From assembly GCA_003150235.1 (NCBI GenBank), contig QAMW01000043.1, positions 1-64,000 on the forward strand: DNA of 64,000 bases. The letters run 5' to 3'. A program made the position numbers and the translations under genes. The notes under the pieces are model-generated. The model was given only the letters and a program-made list of their open reading frames with translations. It was not told where the DNA came from and ran no database searches. This document shows positions 17,845-27,394 of this stretch, one piece after another; the stretch's first letter is position 1; every line of letters begins with the position of its first letter. The DNA is from Bacteroidales bacterium. GTDB lineage: Bacteria; Bacteroidota; Bacteroidia; Bacteroidales; Muribaculaceae.

Positions 17845-19080
17845 ATGGAAAATTTCATGCCAAACATATCTGACGTAGAGCTGTTTTCCGGATTGGTCAA
17901 AGACATTGTGTCTGAAAACCCATCCGCAATTGTATATGGCTCCCTTAAAGAGCAGTTCAATGCACGAAAAGCCGAATTGAATTTAACGGATAATGTTGTA
18001 TTCAAGATGCTGGATTTAGATGCCAAGCAGGTAAAACCAATACTGGACGGAGAGGCTAAGAGAATCAGTTTGTTTACAATGATAAAATTAGCCTATTTCT
18101 TGAATACATCATTGGATGAAGTCCTCATGCTTTCGCTTCAAGACATGTCACCATCGCAAATATCCGATATTCAGCTGGCAAAAGATGCAGCATACATTAT
18201 GGCTCATTTCGATGTGGGAGCCTTAACAAAAATCGGTTTTTTTAAGAAAGGTGCGTCTGTACCAGAGCTTAAAACACGCATTGTTGATTATTTTGGATTG
18301 AATAATTTATACGAGTATTGTGACACGCCTCTCGTTAAAGCATTTAGTCAAACTCGTCGAAAAAACAAAAGTGATCTCATGCGCGAGTTTTGGCTAAGTT
18401 CAGCCTTTCATGTATTTGAAATAATAAACAATCCCTACCCATACGATAGATCAGCATTAATCAGACTTATTCCGAGTATAAGAGCTTGCACATTAAACGA
18501 GAAAAATGGCTTAACGACTGTTGTTAAGGCACTTTATAGGCTCGGGATAACTGTAATCTATCAACCAACAATAAAAGATTTACATCTAAGGGGTGCCACG
18601 CTCGTTGTAAACGATAAACCTTGTATAATTCTCTCTGATTACAATAATCGTTACCCAACCGTTTGGTTTGCTTTACTGCACGAACTATGTCATGTTCTAT
18701 CTGACCTAGATTTAATTCGCGAATACCAATATCATATTTCTGATGGCAACGGGGACCTCCTTTTGCTTGATGAAGATCGATGCGATAACTTCGCAAGTGA
18801 CTATTTTTTGAATGGAGACAACCATAACATGATTGCTCCATATTTGGATTCTCCGGCTATTGTACAGTCTTATTGCAAGGAATGGAGGGTTCATCCGTCC
18901 CTCGTTTATAGCATTCATTGTTATTCGCATCCAAGCGATTGGAAGAAATATACTTCGCGAATCCCCAAAACTGATGAAATGCTAAAGGGGTTAAATGCCG
19001 TTTGTTTTTCGGAAAACCCGGAGAACGAAGCGCTACCCATTAACAAAATAATTGATTTAAAACGAACAGTATATGTCTAA
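17845..19080 (+). CDS. HTH + ImmA/IrrE-family metallopeptidase regulator
   Basis: 411 aa (407 from ATG 17857, which the promoter position favours). Residues about 40-95 contain an HTH-like segment (LDLDAKQVKPILDGEAKRISLFTMIKLAYFLNTSLDEVL). The C-terminal half is an ImmA/IrrE zinc peptidase with HELCH (HExxH) in WFALLHELCHVLSDL and a downstream E/D-rich segment DEDRCDNFASDYFL. ImmA-type proteases derepress mobile-element or stress genes by cleaving a repressor, here possibly acting on its own HTH-bound state. It heads the restriction operon, overlaps the next gene by 8 nt, and has a palindromic operator directly upstream. This suggests a timing or damage-response switch for the whole operon. 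Regulatory role inferred; domains clear. Confidence 0.85.
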   Translation: MENFMPNISDVELFSGLVKDIVSENPSAIVYGSLKEQFNARKAELNLTDNVVFKMLDLDAKQVKPILDGEAKRISLFTMIKLAYFLNTSLDEVLMLSLQDMSPSQISDIQLAKDAAYIMAHFDVGALTKIGFFKKGASVPELKTRIVDYFGLNNLYEYCDTPLVKAFSQTRRKNKSDLMREFWLSSAFHVFEIINNPYPYDRSALIRLIPSIRACTLNEKNGLTTVVKALYRLGITVIYQPTIKDLHLRGATLVVNDKPCIILSDYNNRYPTVWFALLHELCHVLSDLDLIREYQYHISDGNGDLLLLDEDRCDNFASDYFLNGDNHNMIAPYLDSPAIVQSYCKEWRVHPSLVYSIHCYSHPSDWKKYTSRIPKTDEMLKGLNAVCFSENPENEALPINKIIDLKRTVYV

Positions 19081-19552
19081 GGATAAAGAACTACGTATTG
19101 AAAAGGTTGGCAAATCCAATGAGATAGACTATGAACTCCAATCAATTCTAGCCGCGACGGAGATGCCAAAAGCACCGACACTTAGTTTCGATGACAATGG
19201 AAATATCGAACTAATTGATGAATTGAACACCCTCATACCCCAGTCGATTGACTCTCCAGAGGAGAAATATGAGCTTTTCTATAAAGTCATTGAGAAGTTT
19301 CTCCGTAAGCTCCTACCGTCTGGTAACGCCTACAAGAAGGCCAGAGCAATGGTTCGTGAGGAAATCAAAACTTTCCTTACCAGAGGGCACCGTGCACAAA
19401 ATGGTAAGCCACGAGGGGCTGATTCCCGTATGGCATATCAAGAAGACATGAAACAGATTGCTCAAATTCTCATAGAATGCCTAGCGAATAATTCGTCTAC
19501 CTTCGAGCTCTTTACAAGGGTGTCTGATTTAAATAAGAAAATGGGCTATTGA
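19073..19552 (+). CDS. Unknown small protein of the RM operon
   Basis: 159 aa, overlapping the ImmA gene by 8 nt and ending 20 nt before hsdM. No family recognised. The N-terminal half is acidic (FDDNGNIELIDELNTLIPQSIDSPEEKYELF); the C-terminal half is helical and basic (KAYKKAR-like AYKKARAMVREEIKTFLTRGHRAQNG). No membrane segment or signal peptide. Position between a protease regulator and the methylase suggests a partner or substrate of the ImmA-like protease, or a restriction-alleviation factor, but nothing in the sequence proves either. Confidence 0.7.
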   Translation: MSKDKELRIEKVGKSNEIDYELQSILAATEMPKAPTLSFDDNGNIELIDELNTLIPQSIDSPEEKYELFYKVIEKFLRKLLPSGNAYKKARAMVREEIKTFLTRGHRAQNGKPRGADSRMAYQEDMKQIAQILIECLANNSSTFELFTRVSDLNKKMGY

Positions 19553-19572
19553 ACCAAATTGCATATAAGCAT

Positions 19573-22176
19573 ATGAATAATCAGCAATTAGCTTCTAAAA
19601 TATGGGCTTCGGCCAATAAGATGCGCTCAAAGATTGAGGCGAATGAATATAAGGATTATATTCTGGGCTTCATCTTCTATCGCTATCTGAGCACTGAGAT
19701 TGAAAATTTCTATCGCAGTGAAGGTTGGAGCGACGAAGATATATCTTCCATCGAAGAAGATGTTGACCCTGAGTACACGGAGTATGTCCGCAAGAATCGT
19801 GGTTATTTCGTTGGATATAAGAACCTTTTCAGCACATGGCTTAACAAGGGGAATGACTTTGGTGTGAAGGATGTTTCGGAGGCTCTATCTGCTTTTAACC
19901 GTCTGATTTATCCTACTCACAAGAAAGTATTCTCCGGCATTTTCGATACTCTGGAGACAGGGCTGAAAAATCTTGGTGATTCCGACACTACTCGCTCCTC
20001 GGCAATCAGCAAACTGATACAGTTGATTAAAGACATTCCTATGGACGACAACCAGGGATATGACGTCCTCGGTTACATTTATGAATATCTTATCAGCAAC
20101 TTTGCTGCTTCAGCAGGTAAAAAGGCTGGTGAGTTCTATACTCCACATGAAGTTTCAGTCCTCATGGCTGAAATTGTTGCCCATCATCTACGCGATAGAG
20201 AAAAGATTCAGATTTATGACCCCACGAGTGGTTCTGGCTCTTTGCTAATTACTATCGGTAGGGCTGTTGCCAAACACAATGACCAACCTGACAATATACA
20301 ATACTATGCTCAGGAGTGGAAGCGCAACACCTACAACCTTACGCGAATGAATCTGATTATGCGTGGGATCAAGCCCAACAACATAATTACACGCAACGGT
20401 GATACACTCGAACATGGCAGTGACTGGCCTATGTTTGAAGATGATGATAAAGAGGCATCTTACGAATATCGTCCGATGGATGCGGTGGTCAGCAATCCTC
20501 CTTATTCGCAGGAGTGGGATCGGCCGGCGGATAAGGATTCCGACCCCAGATATAAGGACTACGGTTTGGCTCCCAAAAAGAAAGCTGACTATGCCTTTTT
20601 GCTCCACGACCTATACCATTTGAAGCCCGACGGCATAATGGCAATCGTATTGCCTCACGGAGTTCTGTTCCGCCCAGGTGATGAAGCCGAAATCCGCAAG
20701 AATCTGATTGAGCAAAACAAGATTGAAGCCATAATCGGTCTTCCGGCAGATATTTTCTTCGGCACCCCGATAGCCACCATTGTCATGGTGCTGAAAGCTA
20801 ACCGTGATAATACTGATGTATTGTTTATCGACGCCTCAAAATATGCGTCTAAAGATGGGAAGAAAAAGAAACTTCGGTCATCAGACATTAAACGAATATT
20901 TGATGCCGTAACCACTCGTCCGGCAGAGATAGAGAAATTCGCACGTCTCGTGAGCCTGAAAGAGATCCGCGAGAACGAGTACGACCTCAATATACCCAAA
21001 TATGTCGATTCCTCTGATGCTGTCGAGAAATGGGATTTATATGCCTCACTTCTCGGCGGTATTCCTCGAACTGAGATAAATCTGCTTAAGGAGTATTGGG
21101 ATGTTATGCCTGATTTGAAATCCGCTTTATTCCCTGATGGTGAGTACGTGGATTGTCTGACAGACAATATCGCTGACACCATAAAGAATCATGAGGACAT
21201 AAAGAGATTCCAAGCGTCTTATGACTCTGCGTTTGGCGATTATGAGCAGTATCTAATCGCTCAACTTATCGATGGAATGACGGTACTTAATGTAGCCAAG
21301 GAAGTTGACATTCTTGGCGATGACCTTTTCAACCGTCTCTCCTCCATATCTTTGCTTGACCGCTACGCAGCATTTCAGGCACTTAGCGACTGCTGGGAAC
21401 AGACTGCAACGGATATTGAAATCATTCAGACAGAAGGGCGCGAAGTCCTTAGAAAGATCGAGCCGAACATGGTCGTGGTCAAGAATGGCGATGACGAAGA
21501 TGAGATCCAGAAAGGTTGGAAAGGACGCATCATGCCATTTGAACTTGTACAGAAGACTCTTCTCCCCGAGTACCTTGGCAAAGTCAATAAATTACAGGAA
21601 CAACTTGCTGAAACCGTAAGTGAAGTGTCCGTTCTGTTTGAAGAAACAGTAGAAGATGATGCTGAAATCTTCAATGAAGACGGAGATGCGTTTGACAATA
21701 AAAAGGTAAAAGCTCAACTCAAACTTATTCTCAAAGAGTATAAGAAACGGAAATATACTGATTTGCCGGACTTCCCGGAAGGGAGCTTGGAGTCGCACGT
21801 TGTCGCTCTTACCAAAAGCGCAGATGAGCAAAAGAGGCTTAAATCGGAGATAAAGGATGCTTTAAATGAGTTGGAAGAAAAGACGATATTCACAATAGAG
21901 TCTCTCACCGAAGAGCAAATACGCGAGCTCCTTCGTCTAAAATGGATTGTGCCCGTTGTTGATGCAGTTAAGACGGAGCATACCAACGTAGTAACTTCTC
22001 TCATTGATAAGGTTGAGGCTCTCGTTGCAAAATATGCCGTCACTCTGAACGATGTAGAATCTGAAATAACTGACAGTGAGTTAAAACTCTCGCAGATGAT
22101 TGGGTCACTTCATGGCAACGACTTCGACATGAAAGCTCTTGAATCTCTTCAATCCCTTTTGAATCACAATAAATAA
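19573..22176 (+). CDS. hsdM: Type I restriction-modification methylase subunit HsdM
   Basis: 867 aa from ATG 19573, chosen over TTG 19549, which overlaps the previous stop. The N-terminal helical HsdM_N domain (LASKIWASANKMRSKIEANEYKDYILGFIFYRYLS) precedes the N6-adenine methylase domain. The latter has AGEFYTPHEVSVLMAEI, SAM motif I DPTSGSGS near 216-223 and catalytic NPPY near 308-311. A long C-terminal extension of about 330 residues, rich in charged coiled coil (residues ~600-830), makes it clearly longer than the E. coli type. HsdM with HsdS methylates the recognition site and joins HsdR for restriction. Intact. Confidence 0.95.
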   Translation: MNNQQLASKIWASANKMRSKIEANEYKDYILGFIFYRYLSTEIENFYRSEGWSDEDISSIEEDVDPEYTEYVRKNRGYFVGYKNLFSTWLNKGNDFGVKDVSEALSAFNRLIYPTHKKVFSGIFDTLETGLKNLGDSDTTRSSAISKLIQLIKDIPMDDNQGYDVLGYIYEYLISNFAASAGKKAGEFYTPHEVSVLMAEIVAHHLRDREKIQIYDPTSGSGSLLITIGRAVAKHNDQPDNIQYYAQEWKRNTYNLTRMNLIMRGIKPNNIITRNGDTLEHGSDWPMFEDDDKEASYEYRPMDAVVSNPPYSQEWDRPADKDSDPRYKDYGLAPKKKADYAFLLHDLYHLKPDGIMAIVLPHGVLFRPGDEAEIRKNLIEQNKIEAIIGLPADIFFGTPIATIVMVLKANRDNTDVLFIDASKYASKDGKKKKLRSSDIKRIFDAVTTRPAEIEKFARLVSLKEIRENEYDLNIPKYVDSSDAVEKWDLYASLLGGIPRTEINLLKEYWDVMPDLKSALFPDGEYVDCLTDNIADTIKNHEDIKRFQASYDSAFGDYEQYLIAQLIDGMTVLNVAKEVDILGDDLFNRLSSISLLDRYAAFQALSDCWEQTATDIEIIQTEGREVLRKIEPNMVVVKNGDDEDEIQKGWKGRIMPFELVQKTLLPEYLGKVNKLQEQLAETVSEVSVLFEETVEDDAEIFNEDGDAFDNKKVKAQLKLILKEYKKRKYTDLPDFPEGSLESHVVALTKSADEQKRLKSEIKDALNELEEKTIFTIESLTEEQIRELLRLKWIVPVVDAVKTEHTNVVTSLIDKVEALVAKYAVTLNDVESEITDSELKLSQMIGSLHGNDFDMKALESLQSLLNHNK

Positions 22177-22187
22177 AATTGCGCTCT

Positions 22188-23060
22188 ATGGACATTACAC
22201 GTGTTTCTTTTCATACCGACACTTTCAATAGCATAACCCACATCATCAAGGATGATGCGGAAAAAGATATGGAGGTTTGGTTCGCTCGCGAACTTCAGAC
22301 ATTGCTCGGTTATGCAAGATGGGAGAATTTCCAGGTCGCAATCAATCGAGCCATTGATTCATGTAAGGCACAGGGATTCAATGAATCAGACCATTTTCGT
22401 GAGGTCACGAAAATGGTCACTCTCGGAAGCGGCGCGAAACGAAATATTCAGGATTTCATGCTCACACGTTTTGCCTGCTATCTGATAGCTCAAAATGGCG
22501 ATCCCAAGAAAGAAGAAGTAGCATTTGCACAAGGATACTTTGCTGTTCAAACCCGTAGAGCCGAATTGATTGCCGAGCATCTGAACCATATCGCTCGTAT
22601 CGAGGCTCGCGACAGACTGCGCGCATCTGAGAAACAGTTGTATCAAAATATCTATGAGCGAGGTGTGGACGATAGAGGATTCGGTCGAATTCGTTCTAAA
22701 GGAGACTCTGTACTCTTCGGCGGTAACACCACCGAGATGATGAAGAAGCGTCTCGGCGTCAAATCAGGCGCATTGGCATACTTTCTGCCTACTCTTACCA
22801 TTGCCACAAAAAATCTTGCCACAGAGATGACTAACTATAATGTGGAACAGAAAGATTTGCAAGGTGAAGCGTCTATTACGGTCGAGCACATGCAGAACAA
22901 TGGCAGCGTGCGACAGATGTTGGGACAACGCGGCATCAAACCGGAGGAACTCCCTGCAGCAGAGGATATCAAGAAGGTAGAGCGACGAGTTGCTTCAAAT
23001 GAACGTAAAATTGAAAAGACTACGCCCAAACTTCCCAAAAAGAATGATGATGGAAAGTAA
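22188..23060 (+). CDS. dinD: DNA damage-inducible protein D (DinD)
   Basis: 290 aa from ATG 22188 (a TTG nine nt earlier is less likely). The N-terminus has the BRO-N-like segment WFARELQTLLGYARWENFQVAINRAIDSC and the family hallmarks KRNIQDFMLTRFACYLIAQNGDP and YFAVQTRR. In E. coli DinD is SOS-induced and inhibits RecA-mediated strand exchange. Here it sits between hsdM and hsdS, a place where DinD-like genes recur in type I systems, so a role in protecting or modulating restriction during DNA damage is plausible. The 3' end overlaps hsdS. The gene contains a perfect 14-bp-arm palindrome at 22389-22418. Confidence 0.92.
   Translation: MDITRVSFHTDTFNSITHIIKDDAEKDMEVWFARELQTLLGYARWENFQVAINRAIDSCKAQGFNESDHFREVTKMVTLGSGAKRNIQDFMLTRFACYLIAQNGDPKKEEVAFAQGYFAVQTRRAELIAEHLNHIARIEARDRLRASEKQLYQNIYERGVDDRGFGRIRSKGDSVLFGGNTTEMMKKRLGVKSGALAYFLPTLTIATKNLATEMTNYNVEQKDLQGEASITVEHMQNNGSVRQMLGQRGIKPEELPAAEDIKKVERRVASNERKIEKTTPKLPKKNDDGK
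22389..22418. repeat. Perfect 30-bp palindrome inside dinD
   Basis: GACCATTTTCGTGA at 22389-22402 and its exact reverse complement TCACGAAAATGGTC at 22405-22418 are separated by only GG. It encodes the conserved DHFREVTKMV stretch, so codon choice may have produced it, but a perfect 14-bp arm is striking and could form a cruciform or mRNA hairpin. Confidence 0.85.
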
Positions 23061-24252
23061 ACGAAAGACTCCTGAAATACGTTTTGCCGGATTCGAAGAA
23101 GAATGGAAAAAAATGGAAGCGTCAGATATTTTTCAACCTGTATCAGATAAAGGTCATCCGGGGTTGACAATATTGTCTGCTTCCCAAGAATTTGGCATGA
23201 TACCGAGATCAGAAAATGGGATTGATATGTCTTATGGGACACAAAACGTTGCCACATATAAGAGAGTCATGCCAGGACAATTTATTATTCATCTTCGTTC
23301 TTTTCAAGGAGGTTTTGCTCATTCTGAAATAGAAGGTATCACTTCTCCCGCCTATACAGTTATGCGGCTTAATAATAAGGATAGACAATATGATATTTTT
23401 TGGAAATATGTATTGGTATCTGAGAATTTCATTAAACGATTAGAATCTGTTACTTATGGTATTCGTGATGGTAAAAGCATAAAGTATGATGATTTTGCGA
23501 ATCTTAAATTTTATGTTCCTCAGAAGAATGAACAACAAACGATTTCTAAGTTCTTTAAGCATATAAATGTTCTAATTTCTCAACAAAGAGCTGAAAACGA
23601 GAAGCTTCACACACTCAAATTTGCGCTGCTTTCCTCTCTATTCCCACAGGGAATAGAGACACATCCCCGAATTCGACTTAATAATTTCATCGGAGATTGG
23701 GAAGTAAAACAATTAAGTGAAATAATAAGTCCTTATCGTGAAGTCGTAGAAACTCCTCATGATGGCTATGAACGATTAGGCATTAGAAGCCATGGCAAAG
23801 GGACATTCCATAGTTATGTTCCCAAAGGTGCTGAACTTGAAACTGCTCAGATGAGTGTGGTTCGAGCCAATAATTTGATCGTCAATATTACATTTGGATG
23901 GGAATTAGCAGTAGCCATAACTGAATCGCGAGACGAAGGGAAATTAGTGTCTCATCGTTTTCCCCAATTCTCTTTTAATGAAGGCCATGTGCCGTTATTT
24001 TATAGATATAGCCTCATCAATAATCATTTTAGAAAACATCTAACGCTGGCTTCGCCGGGTAGTGCCGGTAGGAACCGTGTGCTGAAGATCGATAAAATGC
24101 TTGAATATAAGATTCTTGTGCCCTCACAAGAGGAACAACAAGCTATCGCTGATTTATTGACAGAATACGACCGTCTTATCCGGTTTAACGAGCAGAAACT
24201 GGAAAAGTTGCGGAATTTGAAACAAGCCATGCTCGATAAAATGTTCGTATAA
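23044..24252 (+). CDS. hsdS: Type I restriction specificity subunit HsdS
   Basis: About 402 aa; a run of three ATGs (23044, 23047, 23050) lies just before the dinD stop at 23060, giving MESKRKTPEIRFAGFEEEW, the typical HsdS start. It has two target-recognition domains: TRD1 about residues 15-165 and TRD2 about 205-365. Each is followed by a conserved helical spacer (NEQQTISKFFKHINVLISQQRAENEKL and EEQQAIADLLTEYDRLIRFNEQKLEKLRNLKQAML). It defines the bipartite recognition sequence and bridges two HsdM. There is only one hsdS, with no second half-copy, inverted repeats or invertase nearby, so no shufflon is seen. Confidence 0.94.
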   Translation: MMMESKRKTPEIRFAGFEEEWKKMEASDIFQPVSDKGHPGLTILSASQEFGMIPRSENGIDMSYGTQNVATYKRVMPGQFIIHLRSFQGGFAHSEIEGITSPAYTVMRLNNKDRQYDIFWKYVLVSENFIKRLESVTYGIRDGKSIKYDDFANLKFYVPQKNEQQTISKFFKHINVLISQQRAENEKLHTLKFALLSSLFPQGIETHPRIRLNNFIGDWEVKQLSEIISPYREVVETPHDGYERLGIRSHGKGTFHSYVPKGAELETAQMSVVRANNLIVNITFGWELAVAITESRDEGKLVSHRFPQFSFNEGHVPLFYRYSLINNHFRKHLTLASPGSAGRNRVLKIDKMLEYKILVPSQEEQQAIADLLTEYDRLIRFNEQKLEKLRNLKQAMLDKMFV

Positions 24253-24255
24253 GCG

Positions 24256-27200
24256 ATGGCAGAGAAGTTTAATAAAGAGGCACCTTTTGAGGTAGCATTA
24301 GTTGAGGCACTCCGACGCAAAGGCTGGGGTCAACAGCCCGTGTTGATGTATCCCACAGAGGGGGACCTTATTGAGAACTGGCGCCAGATATTGTCGAAAA
24401 TCAATAATGGAATAGACTGTCTGAATGGTTGTCCGTTAACTGACGGAGAGATGCAGCAAGTCCTTCAGCAAGTGAGAGATCTGCGCTCACCCCTCCGTCT
24501 TAATAGCGAATTTATCAACGGTAAGAGTATCTCGATTGTCCGCGACAACCCAGATGATACACTTCACTTTGGGAAAACGGTCAACCCCATTGTGTACGAC
24601 AAGCAAAAGATCGGTTCAAACGACACAGTTTATCAAATAGCACGTCAGCCCAAATTCACGACTAATTCTCAGATACTTGGAGAACGTCGTGGAGACTTCA
24701 CATTGCTGATTAATGGTATGCCATTAATCCATGTGGAGCTGAAACGCTCTGGTGTACCTGTCAGAAATGCTTGCAACCAGATTGAAAGATATATGCGGTC
24801 AGGCGTATTCGATGGAATATTCTCCCTTGTCCAGATATTTGTTGCAATGAATCCGGAAGAGACGCTATATTTTGCCAATCCCGGCCCCGACGGTAAATTT
24901 AATTCTGATTTCTTCTTTCATTGGGCAGATTTCAACAACGAGCTGATAAATGATTGGCCCGATATAGCAGAGACTCTTTTGTCTATCCCTATGGCGCATC
25001 AGCTTATCGGATACTATACTGTCCCTGACAAAGGTGACGGCATATTGAAAGTTATGCGTAGTTATCAGTATTATGCCGCAAGAAGCATTTTCCAGAAAGT
25101 TCAACAACACAACTGGAAGGTTTCAGACCAGCTTGGCGGGCACATCTGGCATACGACAGGCAGCGGCAAGACATTGACTAGTTTCAAGAGTGCTCAGCTG
25201 ATAGCCCAATCCAACGATGACGCTGAAAAAGTAGTGTTCCTTGTTGACCGTATCGAACTCGGCGACCAGAGTTATAAAGAATATTCAGGTTTTGCTGAAG
25301 AAGATACCGTTCAGGACACAAGCAATACCAACAAGTTAATCGCCAAGCTGAAAAGCTCCAATTCTAAGGATAAGCTCATTGTCACGTCCATTCAGAAGAT
25401 GAGCCGTGTCAATGATGAGAATATGCAACAGCGAAAAAACGAGCTGGAGCAGATCCGGGCTAAGAAGATTGTGTTCATCGTTGACGAAGCGCACCGCTCC
25501 GTGTTCGGCGAAATGTATCCTACCATCAGAGAAACTTTCCCGATGGCATTGTTCTTTGGTTTTACCGGCACGCCGATTATGCCTGAATATGAGAAGAACA
25601 TGAACACCACCGTCTCACTGTTCGGCGATGAACTGCACCGATACGTAATGCCCGATGGTATCAGGGACGGAAATGTTCTGGGATTTAATCCTGTAATGTG
25701 CCCCACTTATGACGACATCGATTTACGGCAAGCTGTTGCTCTTGAAAAGGCAAAGGCACATACCGAGGAAGAAGCACTCGCGGATGATGCTAAGAAGGTG
25801 ATGTATTTGAAGTACATGGACGACGTGCCTATGGCCGGTGAGATGCAGGCTAATGGCGATTTAAGCAAGGGAATCGAAGATTATCTCCCACCGACTCAGT
25901 ATGACCGTCCCGAACATCGAGAGAGAGTCGTTGACAACATCATAAAGAGATTTACCCTGTTAAGCCGCAATCGCAAGTACCATGCGATTCTTGCCACAAG
26001 CCGCATAGAAGAAGCAGTGGAGTATTTCAAACTACTTCGAGCAAAGGTCTCTCAGCTTAATATCACCTCGCTTTTTGACCCCAATGTTGATGAAAGTGGA
26101 AACGGCTTTGATAAAGAAGCTGCGCTTGAATTGATAATTGGCGAATACAATACCACGTTTGGCAAAAAGTATGAGGTAACTACCTACGCTGCCATGAAAA
26201 AGGATATGTCAAACCGTCTTGCTCATAAAGAGGCGTATAAGCATCTTGAACCGGGCCAGCAGATAGACATTCTGATAGTGGTCAACCAGATGCTTACGGG
26301 GTTTGACTCGAAATGGGTCAATACACTGTATCTTGATAAGTATTACAAGCCGGAACAGGCCCATGACTTGATTCAAGCAATCTCCCGAACCAATCGTCCT
26401 CAAGACAAGCGGGAGAAACCCTTCGGTACGATACGTTACTATCGAAAGGTGCATTCAATGAAGCGTAACATTGATGATGCTATCAGGATGTATTCCGGGG
26501 GTAGACCGTTCGGAGTGTTCGTTGACAGACTGCCGCACAATCTTCATCGAATAAACGACATTTTCATAGAGATAAGGGAGCTATTTGAATCTGCCAACAT
26601 AGCGAACTTTAGCCAGCTTCCTTCTCTCGATGCCGAAAGAGGACGTTTCGCTAAATTGTTCAAGGCACTGTCCGATCATATTAGTGCAGCCAGATTGCAA
26701 GGTTTCTCCTGGGAAAAATCTGATTATGTCACGGAAGATGGTGAGGTAATCACTCTCGTATTGACTCAAGAAGATTTCCAGACACTCCAAGCCCGTTATC
26801 GGGAACTGTATGAAGATAGCTCCGGTAGTTCTTCTCCCGGGAATCTGCCGTATGAGATTGATACCCATCTCACTGAGATTGAGACCGGTGCGATCGACTA
26901 TGACTATATGAACAGTCGCTTTGAGAAGTATCTGAAGGAATTGCGCAAAGATGTCTTGGACGAGGAAAGACTTCAAAAGCTGCTTGATGAAGTGCATAAA
27001 TCGTTTGCTTTTCTTTCGCAGGAAGAGCAGCGCTATGCCAATCAATTCCTAATTGACGTTCAGTCCGGCAATCTTAAATATAACATCTGTAAGTCATTCC
27101 ACGACTACATCATTGATTATATGAACAAGGCCCAAGAGGGGAAAATCCGCGCTCTTGCTCAGAATTTCGGATTAGATGCCGAGTTGCTGAAAGAGATGGC

Positions 27201-27390
27201 CGATGCTCGTCTCAATGAGAACAACATAGATGAGTTTGGACGATACACCAGGCTGAAAGCATCCGTCAGCCCCGTGCTTGCCAAAGCTTATTTCCAACAG
27301 CGCGAAGGTGCAGTGTTAACCCCACCAAAAATAAGAATGAAACTCGACGAACTCCTGCGCAATTTCATTCTACACGGCAAAATCGACTGA
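24256..27390 (+). CDS. hsdR: Type I restriction endonuclease subunit HsdR
   Basis: 1044 aa, starting 3 nt after hsdS. The N-terminal PD-(D/E)xK nuclease has D147 and E161-x-K163 in ERRGDFTLLINGMPLIHVELKRSG. The translocase motor carries Walker A HTTGSGKT (299-306), DEAH 410-413, FTGTPI and the QAISRTNR arginine motif. The C-terminal helical region binds the methylase. HsdR pulls DNA through the complex and cuts away from unmethylated sites. No lesions. The next gene, SIR2, starts only 4 nt after the stop. Confidence 0.96.
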   Translation: MAEKFNKEAPFEVALVEALRRKGWGQQPVLMYPTEGDLIENWRQILSKINNGIDCLNGCPLTDGEMQQVLQQVRDLRSPLRLNSEFINGKSISIVRDNPDDTLHFGKTVNPIVYDKQKIGSNDTVYQIARQPKFTTNSQILGERRGDFTLLINGMPLIHVELKRSGVPVRNACNQIERYMRSGVFDGIFSLVQIFVAMNPEETLYFANPGPDGKFNSDFFFHWADFNNELINDWPDIAETLLSIPMAHQLIGYYTVPDKGDGILKVMRSYQYYAARSIFQKVQQHNWKVSDQLGGHIWHTTGSGKTLTSFKSAQLIAQSNDDAEKVVFLVDRIELGDQSYKEYSGFAEEDTVQDTSNTNKLIAKLKSSNSKDKLIVTSIQKMSRVNDENMQQRKNELEQIRAKKIVFIVDEAHRSVFGEMYPTIRETFPMALFFGFTGTPIMPEYEKNMNTTVSLFGDELHRYVMPDGIRDGNVLGFNPVMCPTYDDIDLRQAVALEKAKAHTEEEALADDAKKVMYLKYMDDVPMAGEMQANGDLSKGIEDYLPPTQYDRPEHRERVVDNIIKRFTLLSRNRKYHAILATSRIEEAVEYFKLLRAKVSQLNITSLFDPNVDESGNGFDKEAALELIIGEYNTTFGKKYEVTTYAAMKKDMSNRLAHKEAYKHLEPGQQIDILIVVNQMLTGFDSKWVNTLYLDKYYKPEQAHDLIQAISRTNRPQDKREKPFGTIRYYRKVHSMKRNIDDAIRMYSGGRPFGVFVDRLPHNLHRINDIFIEIRELFESANIANFSQLPSLDAERGRFAKLFKALSDHISAARLQGFSWEKSDYVTEDGEVITLVLTQEDFQTLQARYRELYEDSSGSSSPGNLPYEIDTHLTEIETGAIDYDYMNSRFEKYLKELRKDVLDEERLQKLLDEVHKSFAFLSQEEQRYANQFLIDVQSGNLKYNICKSFHDYIIDYMNKAQEGKIRALAQNFGLDAELLKEMADARLNENNIDEFGRYTRLKASVSPVLAKAYFQQREGAVLTPPKIRMKLDELLRNFILHGKID

Positions 27391-27394
27391 GGTT

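Noticed and set aside
23044..24252. HsdS phase-variable shufflon
   Set aside because: Only one hsdS, no partial hsdS copies, no inverted repeats and no invertase gene next to it.
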